64,000 bases of DNA from Shouchella xiaoxiensis. GTDB lineage: Bacteria > Bacillota > Bacilli > Bacillales > Bacillaceae_D. This document shows positions 8,031 through 15,797 of this stretch, piece after piece. Position numbers and translations under genes: made by a program. The notes under the pieces are model-generated. The model worked only from the letters and a program-made list of their open reading frames with translations. It did no database searches and was not told the DNA's origin. The stretch covers positions 1-64,000 of the forward strand of contig NZ_JAFBCV010000005.1 of the NCBI RefSeq assembly GCF_016907895.1, written 5' to 3'. Position 1 is the stretch's first letter. Every line of letters begins with the position of its first letter.

Positions 8031-8472
8031 TTTCCTCCACCCCACTCTCGTAAAGATACTTTGTCATAACAAGCATTACTCCATTATCTTCGTTAATTTC
8101 CACTTTATCCATTAATGTTGTTATGAGAAATAAGCCAAGTCCTCCTTCCTTTAAATCTCCAACTGGTTTTTTGGAATCAACAGGACCTAAGCGACTCTCA
8201 ACCTCATCAATATTAAAACTCTTTCCTTGATCTGCAACAATAATCTTAATCCGATCTTCATAGATATAACAAGCGAGCGAAATAAAGCCATCTTCTGAAT
8301 AAGCATGTTCAACCACGTTTGTACAAGCTTCAGCTACGGCAATTTTTATATCTTCAATATCATCATAAGAAAAGCCTAGGCGGTTTGCTATTCCAGAAAC
8401 AGACAAGCGCGCTATGCTTACATATTCAGACTTCGCCGGGAGTTCAATATGAATGCGATCATGTTGTTCCAT
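7990..8472 (-). CDS. rsbW: RsbW, anti-sigma-B factor and RsbV kinase
   Basis: A 160-residue GHKL-type Ser kinase. It has the N box EACTNVVEHAY (about 49-59), the G1 box DQGKSF and the G2 box GGLGLFLI. It binds SigB to keep it off core polymerase and phosphorylates RsbV. The stop codon of rsbV overlaps its start, and its own 3' end overlaps sigB, so rsbV, rsbW and sigB are translationally coupled. This keeps anti-sigma and sigma in ratio. Confidence 0.95.
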   Translation of the reverse strand: MEQHDRIHIELPAKSEYVSIARLSVSGIANRLGFSYDDIEDIKIAVAEACTNVVEHAYSEDGFISLACYIYEDRIKIIVADQGKSFNIDEVESRLGPVDSKKPVGDLKEGGLGLFLITTLMDKVEINEDNGVMLVMTKYLYESGVEESVDGVSSLQSEQG

Positions 8473-8798
8473 TAGCTTTGCCCCTCCTTTTCCTTTATTG
8501 TGATAACCTCATCTAATCCAGTAATCGTAAATAAGCGTTTGACACGACTGGACATACCTTGCAACGTTAATTGCCCTCCATTTGCATCAGTAGCTTTAAG
8601 GATGCCAACAAAAACACCTAAACCAGTACTATCAATGTATTCAACTTCATCAAAATGAATGTTTATCGTTAAGTTTTCTTTTTCCGCTAATGGCAAAAGC
8701 GATTCTCTTAATTGCGGTGCCGTATACGTATCAATCTCACCAGCAAGGTGTATATGATAAGTGGAGTCCACTTGTTCCGATCGTATAGAAAGATTCAT
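8472..8798 (-). CDS. rsbV: RsbV, anti-anti-sigma factor
   Basis: A 108-residue STAS protein. The phosphorylated serine is in YIDSTGLGVFVG near residue 57; unphosphorylated RsbV binds RsbW and frees SigB. The frame is open from an ATG at 8816, but that codon lies within the GAGGAGG ribosome binding site. The ATG at 8798 is nine bases past it and gives the family N-terminus MNLSI. The gene is the first served by the internal sigma-B promoter. Confidence 0.94.
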   Translation of the reverse strand: MNLSIRSEQVDSTYHIHLAGEIDTYTAPQLRESLLPLAEKENLTINIHFDEVEYIDSTGLGVFVGILKATDANGGQLTLQGMSSRVKRLFTITGLDEVITIKEKEGQS

Positions 8799-8841
8799 GT
8801 TCAATTTCCTCCTCATGACAGTTAACTTCCATTCAACTCTA

Positions 8842-8867
8842 ATACCACTTCTTAAAAAATCTTAAAC
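8842..8867 (-). promoter_or_regulatory. sigma-B dependent promoter of rsbV-rsbW-sigB-rsbX
   Basis: Minus strand: -35 GTTTAA (8862-8867, exact match to the sigma-B consensus), 14-bp spacer, -10 TGGTAT (8842-8847; consensus GGGTAT). The -35 contains the stop codon of rsbU, the same arrangement as in B. subtilis, where this promoter gives positive autoregulation. Confidence 0.88.
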
Positions 8868-9878
8868 CTTTCTACGCAGAATAATTAATGTGAAGTCATC
8901 TCTTAAGACAAATTCTTGTAATTTCATTAATTCATCATAGACATGGTCGACAATTTCTTGCGCAGGAAGATGCATATACTTCCGTATTAATTCCGTCAGT
9001 TCTTCTCGTTCAATGAATTCATCCCCAATACGACATTCCGTTACTCCATCAGAAAGCAGAACAACGAAATCGTCCACATCTAAGTGTTGGATGTACTCTT
9101 TGTAGGTTGTTTTTCTTGATACACCTAATACTAAACCTTTTGCGCGTAATTCCTCAAATTGATCCTTGACCGCATGATAAAAGAATCCTGGCTCATGTCC
9201 TGCGCCAGAATAATGGAAATCAGCTGTTGTTCTGTTATAGTATCCATACATCATCGTAATAAACATGCTGTCACCAACATTTTGTTCAACAACTCGGTTT
9301 AAATTTTCGAGTAACAAAGACGGTTTCAGTTGTTGTTCAGATGGCAAACTATCCATAGCGTATTTAATCATAGACATACAGAGCGCTGCTGGAACGCCTT
9401 TTCCAATAATATCTGCAATGGCCATTCCAAGTCCCTTGTTATCATCATGAACATAGTGGTAGTAATCCCCGCTCATTTTCTTAGCGGGTACACAAACCAC
9501 ACCCACGTCTAGAAATTCCGCATTTGGCTTCTTTTGCGGCAGCAATGTTTGTTGCATGTTTGCTGCAACATCAATCTCTAATTCCAGTTCTTGTTGGCGA
9601 TTCCTTAAGATTTGATGTTCTTGATAGGCAAGTCCATAGCCCATCATAACCTCAATCAATAAATCAAAAGAATCCTGAACCTTCTTATCAATAGTTGGTA
9701 AGACCTCAGTCAAGATTTTAAAATGAATACTAACAAATTCTTCTGGAGAAATTTTTTGCTCCAGAAGAAATTTGCTTATTTTTTGGGCTTCATAAAGACT
9801 CTCCTCTGATTGATTTTCTAAAAAATCTTTCAGAATACGTTTATACGAAAGCTGTAGTTTATGATCAGCGACAGGCAT
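8862..9878 (-). CDS. rsbU: RsbU, RsbT-activated PP2C phosphatase
   Basis: A 338-residue phosphatase that dephosphorylates RsbV-P and so turns on SigB. The N-terminal RsbU_N four-helix domain (about 1-85) binds RsbT, a linker helix follows (100-125), and the PP2C/SpoIIE domain (about 125-336) has metal-binding motifs SGDYYHY, ADIIGKG and LLSDGVTE. It lies 12 bp downstream of rsbT. Full length compared with the family. Confidence 0.95.
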   Translation of the reverse strand: MPVADHKLQLSYKRILKDFLENQSEESLYEAQKISKFLLEQKISPEEFVSIHFKILTEVLPTIDKKVQDSFDLLIEVMMGYGLAYQEHQILRNRQQELELEIDVAANMQQTLLPQKKPNAEFLDVGVVCVPAKKMSGDYYHYVHDDNKGLGMAIADIIGKGVPAALCMSMIKYAMDSLPSEQQLKPSLLLENLNRVVEQNVGDSMFITMMYGYYNRTTADFHYSGAGHEPGFFYHAVKDQFEELRAKGLVLGVSRKTTYKEYIQHLDVDDFVVLLSDGVTECRIGDEFIEREELTELIRKYMHLPAQEIVDHVYDELMKLQEFVLRDDFTLIILRRKV

Positions 9879-9890
9879 TCACAAACCCCC

Positions 9891-10307
9891 TTACCTTGTC
9901 CATTTAGTTGCTGTAATCGTAGTGCCAACCCCTACTTCAGAATCAATTGTAAATTCATCCATTAGACGCTTCACTCCAGGCAGACCCGCACCAAGGCCAC
10001 TTGATGTCGTAAATCCATCAACCATGACTTGTCTAATATTTTGAATACCAGGGCCTTCATCAACAGCAATAACGCGTATACCTTTACGCAATCTTGTATT
10101 TACGGTATTCTCTACTACTTCCAAACGGATTTCACCACGATTGGCATATAAGTAGATGTTTCTTGCCAACTCAGAGATCGCGGTCGTAATTCGCGCTTGG
10201 TCAACATTTCCAAAGCCAAGTTGACGAGATAAATCTCGACCAGCTTGCCTAGCAGCAACGATTCCCCATTCATTATTAACTTCTACGCTGGATTGGATAT
10301 TTTCCAT
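9891..10307 (-). CDS. rsbT: RsbT, serine kinase of the stressosome and RsbU activator
   Basis: A 138-residue GHKL kinase with N box ELARNIYLYA (about 46-55), G1 box DEGPGI and glycine-rich GLGAGLPG. It is held by the RsbR/RsbS stressosome; on stress it phosphorylates RsbS and RsbR, is released and activates RsbU. It follows rsbS with 2 bp between. Confidence 0.95.
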   Translation of the reverse strand: MENIQSSVEVNNEWGIVAARQAGRDLSRQLGFGNVDQARITTAISELARNIYLYANRGEIRLEVVENTVNTRLRKGIRVIAVDEGPGIQNIRQVMVDGFTTSSGLGAGLPGVKRLMDEFTIDSEVGVGTTITATKWTR

Positions 10308-10309
10308 AT

Positions 10310-10666
10310 CTAACCCTCCAGTTCCTGTTGCAAGCTTGCGAGTCCTTGTTCTAGGTCAAGCGCTGTTGATACACCCTCTAATTTAATTCCCATATCAATT
10401 AGCGTAATTGCTACAGCAGGACGAATTCCTGTTAGCACAACTCTGGCACCCATTAAGTTTGACATATCCACCACATCGCCTAATACCTTTGCGATGAATG
10501 AATCAATCATATCAACACTCGTTAAATCAATGACGACCCCAGTAGAACCCACTTCATGAATTTTTCCAAGTAAGTCCTCTTGAAACTGAAGTGCCGTCTG
10601 ATCGTCCAATTCAATTTGTATACTGATTAATAAATATTGGTTTAATTTAAGAATTGGAATTCTCAT
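10310..10666 (-). CDS. rsbS: RsbS, STAS core subunit of the stressosome
   Basis: A 118-residue stand-alone STAS domain protein. The phosphoacceptor serine is in [13 protein letters not shown] near residue 58. It builds the 1.8-MDa stressosome with RsbR paralogues and sequesters RsbT. It sits between rsbR and rsbT, 16 bp after rsbR. Confidence 0.95.
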   Translation of the reverse strand: MRIPILKLNQYLLISIQIELDDQTALQFQEDLLGKIHEVGSTGVVIDLTSVDMIDSFIAKVLGDVVDMSNLMGARVVLTGIRPAVAITLIDMGIKLEGVSTALDLEQGLASLQQELEG

Positions 10667-10682
10667 TTTTTACTCCTTCCAA

Positions 10683-11492
10683 TTACAGATCCATTAGTTT
10701 TTTTTCTGTCATTTCCAATGCAGTAACAACACCTTTACGCAGTGTGCTTTTTGTTGGGAATCTCGTTAAGTCTATTCCTAAATTAACAATTGTCTGAGCA
10801 ATCTCAGGCTGTATTCCAACTAATATACACTTTGCGCCTACCAAACGTACTGCCTCAGAAGCTTCAATAATATGATGAGCAACCATTGTGTCAACAACAG
10901 GTACTCCAGTAATATCAATTAAAACAACTTTTGAACGGTGTTCAATCACACCTTCTAATAAGTTTTCCATAATCAACCGAGCTCTTGTCGTATCAATACT
11001 TCCAATTAGTGGCATAACCGTAATTCCTTCAAAAACAGGAATTAACGGGGCTGAGAGTTCTAATAGTGACAGCTTTTGTAACTCCATCGTCTGATCCCAC
11101 GAATTCGAGTAATCCTTTACGATGGAATCCATTCGCTCATCAATCCAATCGTTTAATTCAACAATAGTCTGAGCAGAATCTCCAGTTTCCACATTAGGTC
11201 GTATAACAAGTTGCTGAGAAGCACTCCGGAATTTTTGGATCAATTTTGAAAGAAATATAAGTGATCCACCCTGTTGTATATGTCTACTGACAAATTCGTT
11301 TAATTTATCATTATTATTTTCTTTTGCCGATTCAAGCATCAACAGAATGAACTCATTACTCGATTGTTTAAACGCTTCGTCTGTTAGCGATTGTATATCG
11401 TGCTCAGTTCGGAGCCCAGTTAATTGTTTTTCCCATTCTTCCATCAACCTTGTCCGGTTTCTTTGAAGATAAGAGACAATTTGTGACTGCAT
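10683..11492 (-). CDS. rsbRA: RsbR (RsbRA), stressosome sensor subunit
   Basis: A 269-residue protein with an N-terminal non-haem globin-like sensor domain (about 1-140) on a linker helix and a C-terminal STAS domain (about 155-265). The two threonines phosphorylated by RsbT in B. subtilis correspond to VVDTMVAHH and EIAQTIVNLG. First gene of the rsb operon, with its own promoter at 11529-11557. It is separated from mazF by a terminator. Confidence 0.93.
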   Translation of the reverse strand: MQSQIVSYLQRNRTRLMEEWEKQLTGLRTEHDIQSLTDEAFKQSSNEFILLMLESAKENNNDKLNEFVSRHIQQGGSLIFLSKLIQKFRSASQQLVIRPNVETGDSAQTIVELNDWIDERMDSIVKDYSNSWDQTMELQKLSLLELSAPLIPVFEGITVMPLIGSIDTTRARLIMENLLEGVIEHRSKVVLIDITGVPVVDTMVAHHIIEASEAVRLVGAKCILVGIQPEIAQTIVNLGIDLTRFPTKSTLRKGVVTALEMTEKKLMDL

Positions 11493-11528
11493 TTGTCTTC
11501 CCCTTCCACTTCAAACATCCTACTATAT

Positions 11529-11557
11529 ATTATTTCACGAGTTGGCATTCGTTGCAA
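11529..11557 (-). promoter_or_regulatory. sigma-A promoter of the rsbR operon
   Basis: Minus strand: -35 TTGCAA (11552-11557), 17-bp spacer, -10 AATAAT (11529-11534), about 37 bp before the rsbR ATG. It fits constitutive expression of rsbRSTU. Confidence 0.6.
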
Positions 11558-11612
11558 AGATTAATCGTTATTCTTCGCATTTTTATAGGTAGTGGTATAA
11601 GATACAACAAAA

Positions 11613-11637
11613 AAACCCCATTTTCCAGAAGGGGTTT
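11613..11637 (-). terminator. terminator after mazF
   Basis: AAACCCC/GGGGTTT stem (11613-11619 with 11631-11637) followed on the minus strand by TTTTTTT. It separates the mazEF unit from the sigma-B operon. Confidence 0.75.
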
Positions 11638-11641
11638 AACG

Positions 11642-11992
11642 TTAAAAATCAATAAGTCCTAAACTTATCGTCAATGCCTTGTCAACAGATTGCATCATCT
11701 TATCATCTAAGTGAGTGATCTTGTCAGTTAACCGTTGCTTATCAATTGTTCGGACTTGTTCTAGCAATATAACTGAATCCCGATCAAACCCATACTTACT
11801 TGAACTTATTTCAACATGCGTAGGAAGTTTTGCCTTTTGAATTTGTGCTGTAATGGCAGCAACAATAACCGTAGGACTAAATCGATTGCCAATGTTATTT
11901 TGAATAATTAATACAGGTCTTACCCCACCTTGTTCTGAACCAACTACGGGAGAAAGATCTGCGAAATAAACATCACCACGTTTCACTATCAA
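11642..11992 (-). CDS. mazF: MazF/NdoA-type mRNA endoribonuclease toxin
   Basis: A 116-residue PemK/MazF-fold RNase, the same length as B. subtilis NdoA (EndoA), which cuts mRNA at UACAU. It starts [20 protein letters not shown] and has the conserved [11 protein letters not shown] block with the catalytic Arg (residue 25), the T in VAAITAQIQ and the [10 protein letters not shown] segment. Nothing suggests inactivation. It follows the eroded antitoxin gene by 3 bp and precedes rsbR, as in B. subtilis. Confidence 0.94.
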   Translation of the reverse strand: MIVKRGDVYFADLSPVVGSEQGGVRPVLIIQNNIGNRFSPTVIVAAITAQIQKAKLPTHVEISSSKYGFDRDSVILLEQVRTIDKQRLTDKITHLDDKMMQSVDKALTISLGLIDF

Positions 11993-11995
11993 AAG

Positions 11996-12268
11996 CTACA
12001 CCCCACTAACGAGACGCGTCAGCGTGTGATTAGCTTCCTCCTCAGCAAGAAAGGCTTCAGACGCAATTGTAAGGTTGATTTTTGCCATCTCCATGTAACC
12101 TTGTTGCATCGATTCGCGAATTTCAGCTTTTAAATCAGCACGATCACTATTTTTCGATCCTATTCCATTGCTATCTTCGTTCCATTTTTCTTGCTCAAGC
12201 ACAGCATCCACCTCATTCAGTTCAGTATGCCTTCTAAAATTACGTTTGAGAATTATATAATCGATCAT
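11996..12268 (-). pseudogene. mazE: MazE/EndoAI-type antitoxin gene with eroded N-terminal half
   Basis: A 90-codon frame whose C-terminal half (ESMQQGYMEMAKINLTIASE... to LVSGV) is clearly the MazF-binding tail of EndoAI. The N-terminal half lacks the ribbon-helix-helix fold. A 5-bp tandem duplication (TTCAG twice, 12216-12225) breaks the frame: removing one copy restores GILNEVDAVLEQE, which matches the family. One base less in the following A-run restores ENGT, again family-like. Between these points the frame reads a Ser/Asn/Gly-rich stretch with no hydrophobic pattern. The ATG at 12268 has no Shine-Dalgarno sequence and lies only about 8 nt from the predicted transcript start. It may still make a neutralising peptide, or may be dead. 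Sequencing error is possible. Confidence 0.75.
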
Positions 12269-12281
12269 TTATACATTGTTT

Positions 12282-12310
12282 ATCATAGCATTGCTGTAGG
12301 GAGTTTGCAA
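12282..12310 (-). promoter_or_regulatory. promoter of mazEF
   Basis: Minus strand: -35 TTGCAA (12305-12310), 17-bp spacer, -10 TATGAT (12282-12287). The start is expected at 12275-12277, giving an almost leaderless transcript relative to the ATG at 12268. Confidence 0.65.
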
Positions 12311-12529
12311 AGTCCTTTTTATAGATCCGTTTAAATTAATAACAATCTTATTATACAAAACGGTAGGTCAACGTTTTTTTATGATCTTTAGATTCATTTT
12401 ATCCGTATCACTTTAAAACTATGCACCTTCTATATGGATCAGGTTTAGCATTAGCTGCACACTTATTACCGCAAAGCAGGGAAACCCCACAAGAAGGCTT
12501 CCCTTTAAATACGGATCTCTTTTATACTG
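12311..12529. other. intergenic region where alr would be expected
   Basis: In B. subtilis the alanine racemase gene lies between ydcC and the antitoxin gene. Here only about 260 bp separate the two and I find no alr remnant in any frame. An AGGGAA...TTCCCT hairpin (about 12477-12506) is the only notable structure and could end ydcC transcripts. A 71-codon plus-strand frame at 12421 has no ribosome binding site and is not believed. Confidence 0.5.
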
Positions 12530-13552
12530 TTATTTCTCACCGACTAGATACACAGAGCGAGCAATTTCTATTAGCTCACCGTACTCTAGGTCCTGGGAAA
12601 TTAAGGAGTAGTCCGTTCCATTATGTGACCACATGATACGTTCACCAGACTGAATACCAATTGTAAATCCTAAATCAACAGGATCTCCTTCTGACAAATT
12701 CAATGGAGTGCTAAAAACAGGAACCGTTAAGCTGTTTTCTTGAATGAGCGTAAATGATTTCTCGCCCGTGTATTCTTGGACATACGTTGTGCGGTCACCG
12801 ACCGTTACTTCATCCTCTTTCGGCTGATCACTTATGCCATCTGGAATAAAGTCAGGATAGCGAATTCGTATTTCTTCCTCTGTCTGAGGACTCGTCATTG
12901 TTGGCTCTGACATTTGTGCACCCGTCATGATCTTTTCTGTTTCAAATTCTTCTGCAGTTAATGAAGGATTTTTTTCAAATTCGGTAAATGTCACATCGAC
13001 TAGCACATTGTTATCTGCATCCATTATTTTAACTGTATCAGGGCTTAAGTCTTTCTTATTCAAACGAATTTCTTGGCTGTTTAAATTTTTATTCTGGTAC
13101 ATCGTGGCTGTTTTAAAGACATAATGCTCATCATCTTGCGTAAATTGCATGTCAGCATCCAGAGTAATGTCTTTTAAAAGGGATTCGTAGAGGTATGCTT
13201 GACTACTTGTTTTTGGCCAATCGCTTTGAAAGCGGAACACTTTGTTTAAAGCAGGTGTTAGGACAAAAACACCCTCATCATTTTTAAGTATAATTTGACT
13301 TTGGTCATTCGCTGCATTTTTCAAATCAACTTTGTAGTAAGTGTTGTCTTTCTGCCATACGTCCACATCATATGTCTGATCTTCCTGACCTGTCTTTAAC
13401 AACATAGTTGCTTTTGTCTTATAGCCCGTTGTAGATTCTAGCATGTCTTCAACATCATTCAACACATCTTCTTGCGTCTTCTCACCACAAGCTGCTAATA
13501 CCAACACCATGAAAACAGTGACTACGGATAGCCATAACTTCAAATTCTTCAT
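12530..13552 (-). CDS. ydcC: LolA-like outer-surface lipoprotein YdcC
   Basis: A 340-residue lipoprotein with signal peptide and lipobox LAAC (Cys22). Next comes a LolA/LppX-like beta-rich domain (about 30-220) and a C-terminal DUF4367-like segment ending in an SLxSQDL-type strand. B. subtilis YdcC is the orthologue by position and length and is linked to sporulation; the function is not established. The frame is open from a GTG at 13564, but that GTG is part of the GGGGTG ribosome binding site; the ATG at 13552 is spaced well. Confidence 0.82.
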   Translation of the reverse strand: MKNLKLWLSVVTVFMVLVLAACGEKTQEDVLNDVEDMLESTTGYKTKATMLLKTGQEDQTYDVDVWQKDNTYYKVDLKNAANDQSQIILKNDEGVFVLTPALNKVFRFQSDWPKTSSQAYLYESLLKDITLDADMQFTQDDEHYVFKTATMYQNKNLNSQEIRLNKKDLSPDTVKIMDADNNVLVDVTFTEFEKNPSLTAEEFETEKIMTGAQMSEPTMTSPQTEEEIRIRYPDFIPDGISDQPKEDEVTVGDRTTYVQEYTGEKSFTLIQENSLTVPVFSTPLNLSEGDPVDLGFTIGIQSGERIMWSHNGTDYSLISQDLEYGELIEIARSVYLVGEK

Positions 13553-13669
13553 GTTACTCTTCACCCCTTCAGCTCACATTGGGAACTAGACGAGTGTCCA
13601 ATACCCTGTTGCTGTAAACTATATGAGCGAGGTCCAAGCATTATGCAGACGAGTATTGACAAGTTTAAA

Positions 13670-14023
13670 TTATTCTTCAATCACAACTTGCGCAACTGCA
13701 TATTGTTTCGAATGTGTAATAGAAAGATGCGACCGTTCTTGATGCTGTTTATTAACAATATACGGCTTACCGTTATCTGCTCTCATTATTTCAATGTCCT
13801 GAAAAGATAAATACGCACCAATCCCTGTTCCTTTTGCTTTTGCATAAGCTTCTTTCGCCGCAAACCTGCCAGCGATAAATTCAATTTGGCGCGCTGGAGC
13901 TAATTCAGCCAGCTGCAATCTTTCAGCTTGTGTTAGAATCCTTTCAGACAATCGAGGCTGTCTTTTCTGCACAGCTTTTATCCGATCTAGTTCAATAATA
14001 TCAATTCCAATTCCTTTGATCAT
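13670..14023 (-). CDS. acpS: holo-[acyl-carrier-protein] synthase AcpS
   Basis: A 117-residue 4'-phosphopantetheinyl transferase that converts apo-ACP to holo-ACP with CoA. The Mg-binding motif [12 protein letters not shown] is at residues 4-15, and the second signature [15 protein letters not shown] near 53-67. The frame extends to a TTG at 14038, but that lies in the AAGGAG ribosome binding site, so the ATG at 14023 is the start. It is divergent from the rhomboid gene, as in B. subtilis ydcB/ydcA. Confidence 0.95.
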   Translation of the reverse strand: MIKGIGIDIIELDRIKAVQKRQPRLSERILTQAERLQLAELAPARQIEFIAGRFAAKEAYAKAKGTGIGAYLSFQDIEIMRADNGKPYIVNKQHQERSHLSITHSKQYAVAQVVIEE

Positions 14024-14138
14024 CGTTCTCTCCTTCAAGCCTTTTTTAAGACAGTGTCGCTATACGTATATAAATAAGAACTGCTATAATAGAATGAATC
14101 TTAAGCCCAAAAATTTATGCCATTAAAGGAGCTTTTTT

Positions 14139-14912
14139 ATGTTTATTCGCAATGAAACATTCTCTTCTTATATACGCAAATTCCCCGTGGTTAGCGGCAT
14201 CATCGCCTTAACTGTTTTTATTCATTTTATCCTTTTACTTTTACCTTCTGGATTCTACTTTCGTTATTTAGGTATCGGTTTAAATTCCGGCATCGAAGCT
14301 GGAGAATATTGGCGTTTAGTGACACCAATATTTCTCCACGGAGATCTCTTTCATTTGATTTTTAATATGGGGGCCTTGTTAATTTTTGCTCCAGCACTTG
14401 AGGGGATGCTGGGACGATTTAAGTTTGCGCTCATTTATTTAATTCCAGGTATTTTAGCAAATGTAGCCACTTATTTTCTGGAAGGCTCCACATACTCACA
14501 TGTAGGCGCTTCTGGATCAATCTTTGGGCTGTTTGGCGTATTTTTATTTATGTACCTCTACCGGAACGACTTAATGGACCGGCAATCAGCGCAAGCCTTT
14601 TTGCCAATTCTCATCATATCACTCATTATGACCTTTATTAATTCAAGAATTAATGTACTCGGTCACTTGTTCGGCTTAGGTTTTGGCGTTTTATTTGCTC
14701 CACTATTTCTTAAAGGTGCTCGACCATTACACACCTTATATGCAATGAGCAGATCCCGAAAAACGTATATTGACGATGACGACATATCCTTTAACCCTAA
14801 TCGATGGAAAAACAGACAACGAAATTCAAAATTGAAAAAGGTTGCGTTCATCATTGGAGCCCTTGTTATCCTCTTTTTACTTTATCTTCAGTTTTCCGCA
14901 ACGTATTATTAG
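14139..14912 (+). CDS. rhomboid-family intramembrane serine protease
   Basis: A 257-residue multi-pass membrane protein (six core TM helices). The catalytic Ser is in GASGSIFGLFG near residue 127, the catalytic His in VLGHLFGLGFG near 176, and the family HxxxN motif in LFHLIFNMGAL near 70. It cuts substrates within the membrane. The cytoplasmic C-terminus is charged (DDDDISFNPNRW) and ends in another hydrophobic segment. The orthologue by context is B. subtilis YdcA. AAAGGAG precedes the ATG. Confidence 0.92.
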   Translation: MFIRNETFSSYIRKFPVVSGIIALTVFIHFILLLLPSGFYFRYLGIGLNSGIEAGEYWRLVTPIFLHGDLFHLIFNMGALLIFAPALEGMLGRFKFALIYLIPGILANVATYFLEGSTYSHVGASGSIFGLFGVFLFMYLYRNDLMDRQSAQAFLPILIISLIMTFINSRINVLGHLFGLGFGVLFAPLFLKGARPLHTLYAMSRSRKTYIDDDDISFNPNRWKNRQRNSKLKKVAFIIGALVILFLLYLQFSATYY

Positions 14913-15018
14913 ATGTTTTGTTAGCAGAACGATATTCCTTATTCACTTCAGCATAGCCAAAGAGTTGTCCGCATATGTATGACTAAAGCTTGGCTAATGA
15001 TTGTGTGAGGGTGATTAA

Positions 15019-15633
15019 GTGATAAAAGGTATCCGGTATATTGTCATTTTACTAGTTGGCTGCTTGCTAATAAGTTTAGGAATTAATTTCTTCTTTGTTT
15101 CCTATCACTTGTTGGATGGAGGGATTATTGGTGTTGGGCTAATTGCCCACTATGTATGGAATTTCCCTGTAGGGATGACCATCATTGTCATCAGTATCCC
15201 CATTTATATTCTAGCCTGGTTTTATTATCGTCCGTTCTTTTACAACTCACTTGCTGGCGTCATTGTATCGTCATTAATGATTGATTACTTCGCCCAGTTT
15301 ATTCCCGACACACCCCTTCTTGGTCCTCTTACAAGTGCTATCATCGGCGGACTAATGCTTGGGGTTGGGGCGGGGATCATGTTCTTACTTGAAATAAGTA
15401 CAGGCGGGTTTGATCTGCTAGCCCAGATGATTTCTGCTAAGACAAGCTGGAATGTAGGTGTATTAATCGTCGGTTTTGACCTAGGCGCTGTCATTGCTGG
15501 AATTCCAATTGTTACTCATGAAGAAATCATCTTATCTACAATAGCAGTTGTAGCAACCGGTTTTGCCACAACAATTATAACAGCACTTGGTGGAGCTAAT
15601 TCACATCACAAACTTCCTCCAACCTTATCTTAA
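15019..15633 (+). CDS. YitT-family membrane protein (short form)
   Basis: A 204-residue protein with five or six TM helices and the DUF161 repeats of the YitT/YpjC/YqfU family (ISLGINFFFVSYHLLDGGIIGVG; EISTGGFDLLAQMIS). The start is GTG with GAGGGTGATTAA upstream. The C-terminal cytoplasmic DUF2179 domain of typical 280-residue members is absent, so this is a membrane-only form. The family's function is unknown. Its stop overlaps the stop of the small gene on the other strand by 4 bp. Confidence 0.8.
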   Translation: MIKGIRYIVILLVGCLLISLGINFFFVSYHLLDGGIIGVGLIAHYVWNFPVGMTIIVISIPIYILAWFYYRPFFYNSLAGVIVSSLMIDYFAQFIPDTPLLGPLTSAIIGGLMLGVGAGIMFLLEISTGGFDLLAQMISAKTSWNVGVLIVGFDLGAVIAGIPIVTHEEIILSTIAVVATGFATTIITALGGANSHHKLPPTLS

Positions 15634-15734
15634 TAGGGCCACTGCACATCTTCAGATAACGCCCAATACAAAATACCATAAATGACCACAATGCTTAGAA
15701 TGATGACTAACCAAAAGCGATTGCTTCTCCTCAT
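15630..15734 (-). CDS. small single-pass membrane protein, 34 residues
   Basis: A short ORF with ATG and AGAGGTG seven bases upstream. The product is MRRSNRFW, then a hydrophobic helix of about 20 residues (9-28), then the acidic tail SEDVQWPY. The positive N-terminus and hydrophobic span suggest a single-pass protein with its N-terminus inside. I do not recognise it. It lies beyond the ltaS terminator, so it needs its own promoter. Confidence 0.5.
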   Translation of the reverse strand: MRRSNRFWLVIILSIVVIYGILYWALSEDVQWPY

Positions 15735-15765
15735 CTGTTACACCTCTTCCCCTTTCTAGTTTACA

Positions 15766-15795
15766 AAAAAGCCGTCGCGAATGCGACGGCTTTTT
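15766..15795. terminator. terminator of ltaS
   Basis: GCCGTCGC/GCGACGGC stem (15771-15778 with 15783-15790) with A-run on the left and T-run on the right, so it can work in both directions. Confidence 0.85.
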
Positions 15796-15797
15796 AT

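Noticed and set aside
12421-12510. Resemblance of the minus strand to part of a TPP riboswitch (AACCTGATC)
   Set aside because: The CTGAGA motif and the GCGTAGGGA block are missing, and there is no thiamine gene nearby. The real TPP riboswitch is at 63151.
12421-12636. 71-codon plus-strand frame opposite the ydcC 3' end
   Set aside because: No ribosome binding site, overlaps the end of a well-supported gene on the other strand, and the protein resembles nothing; the region was also checked for alr and riboswitch remnants without success.
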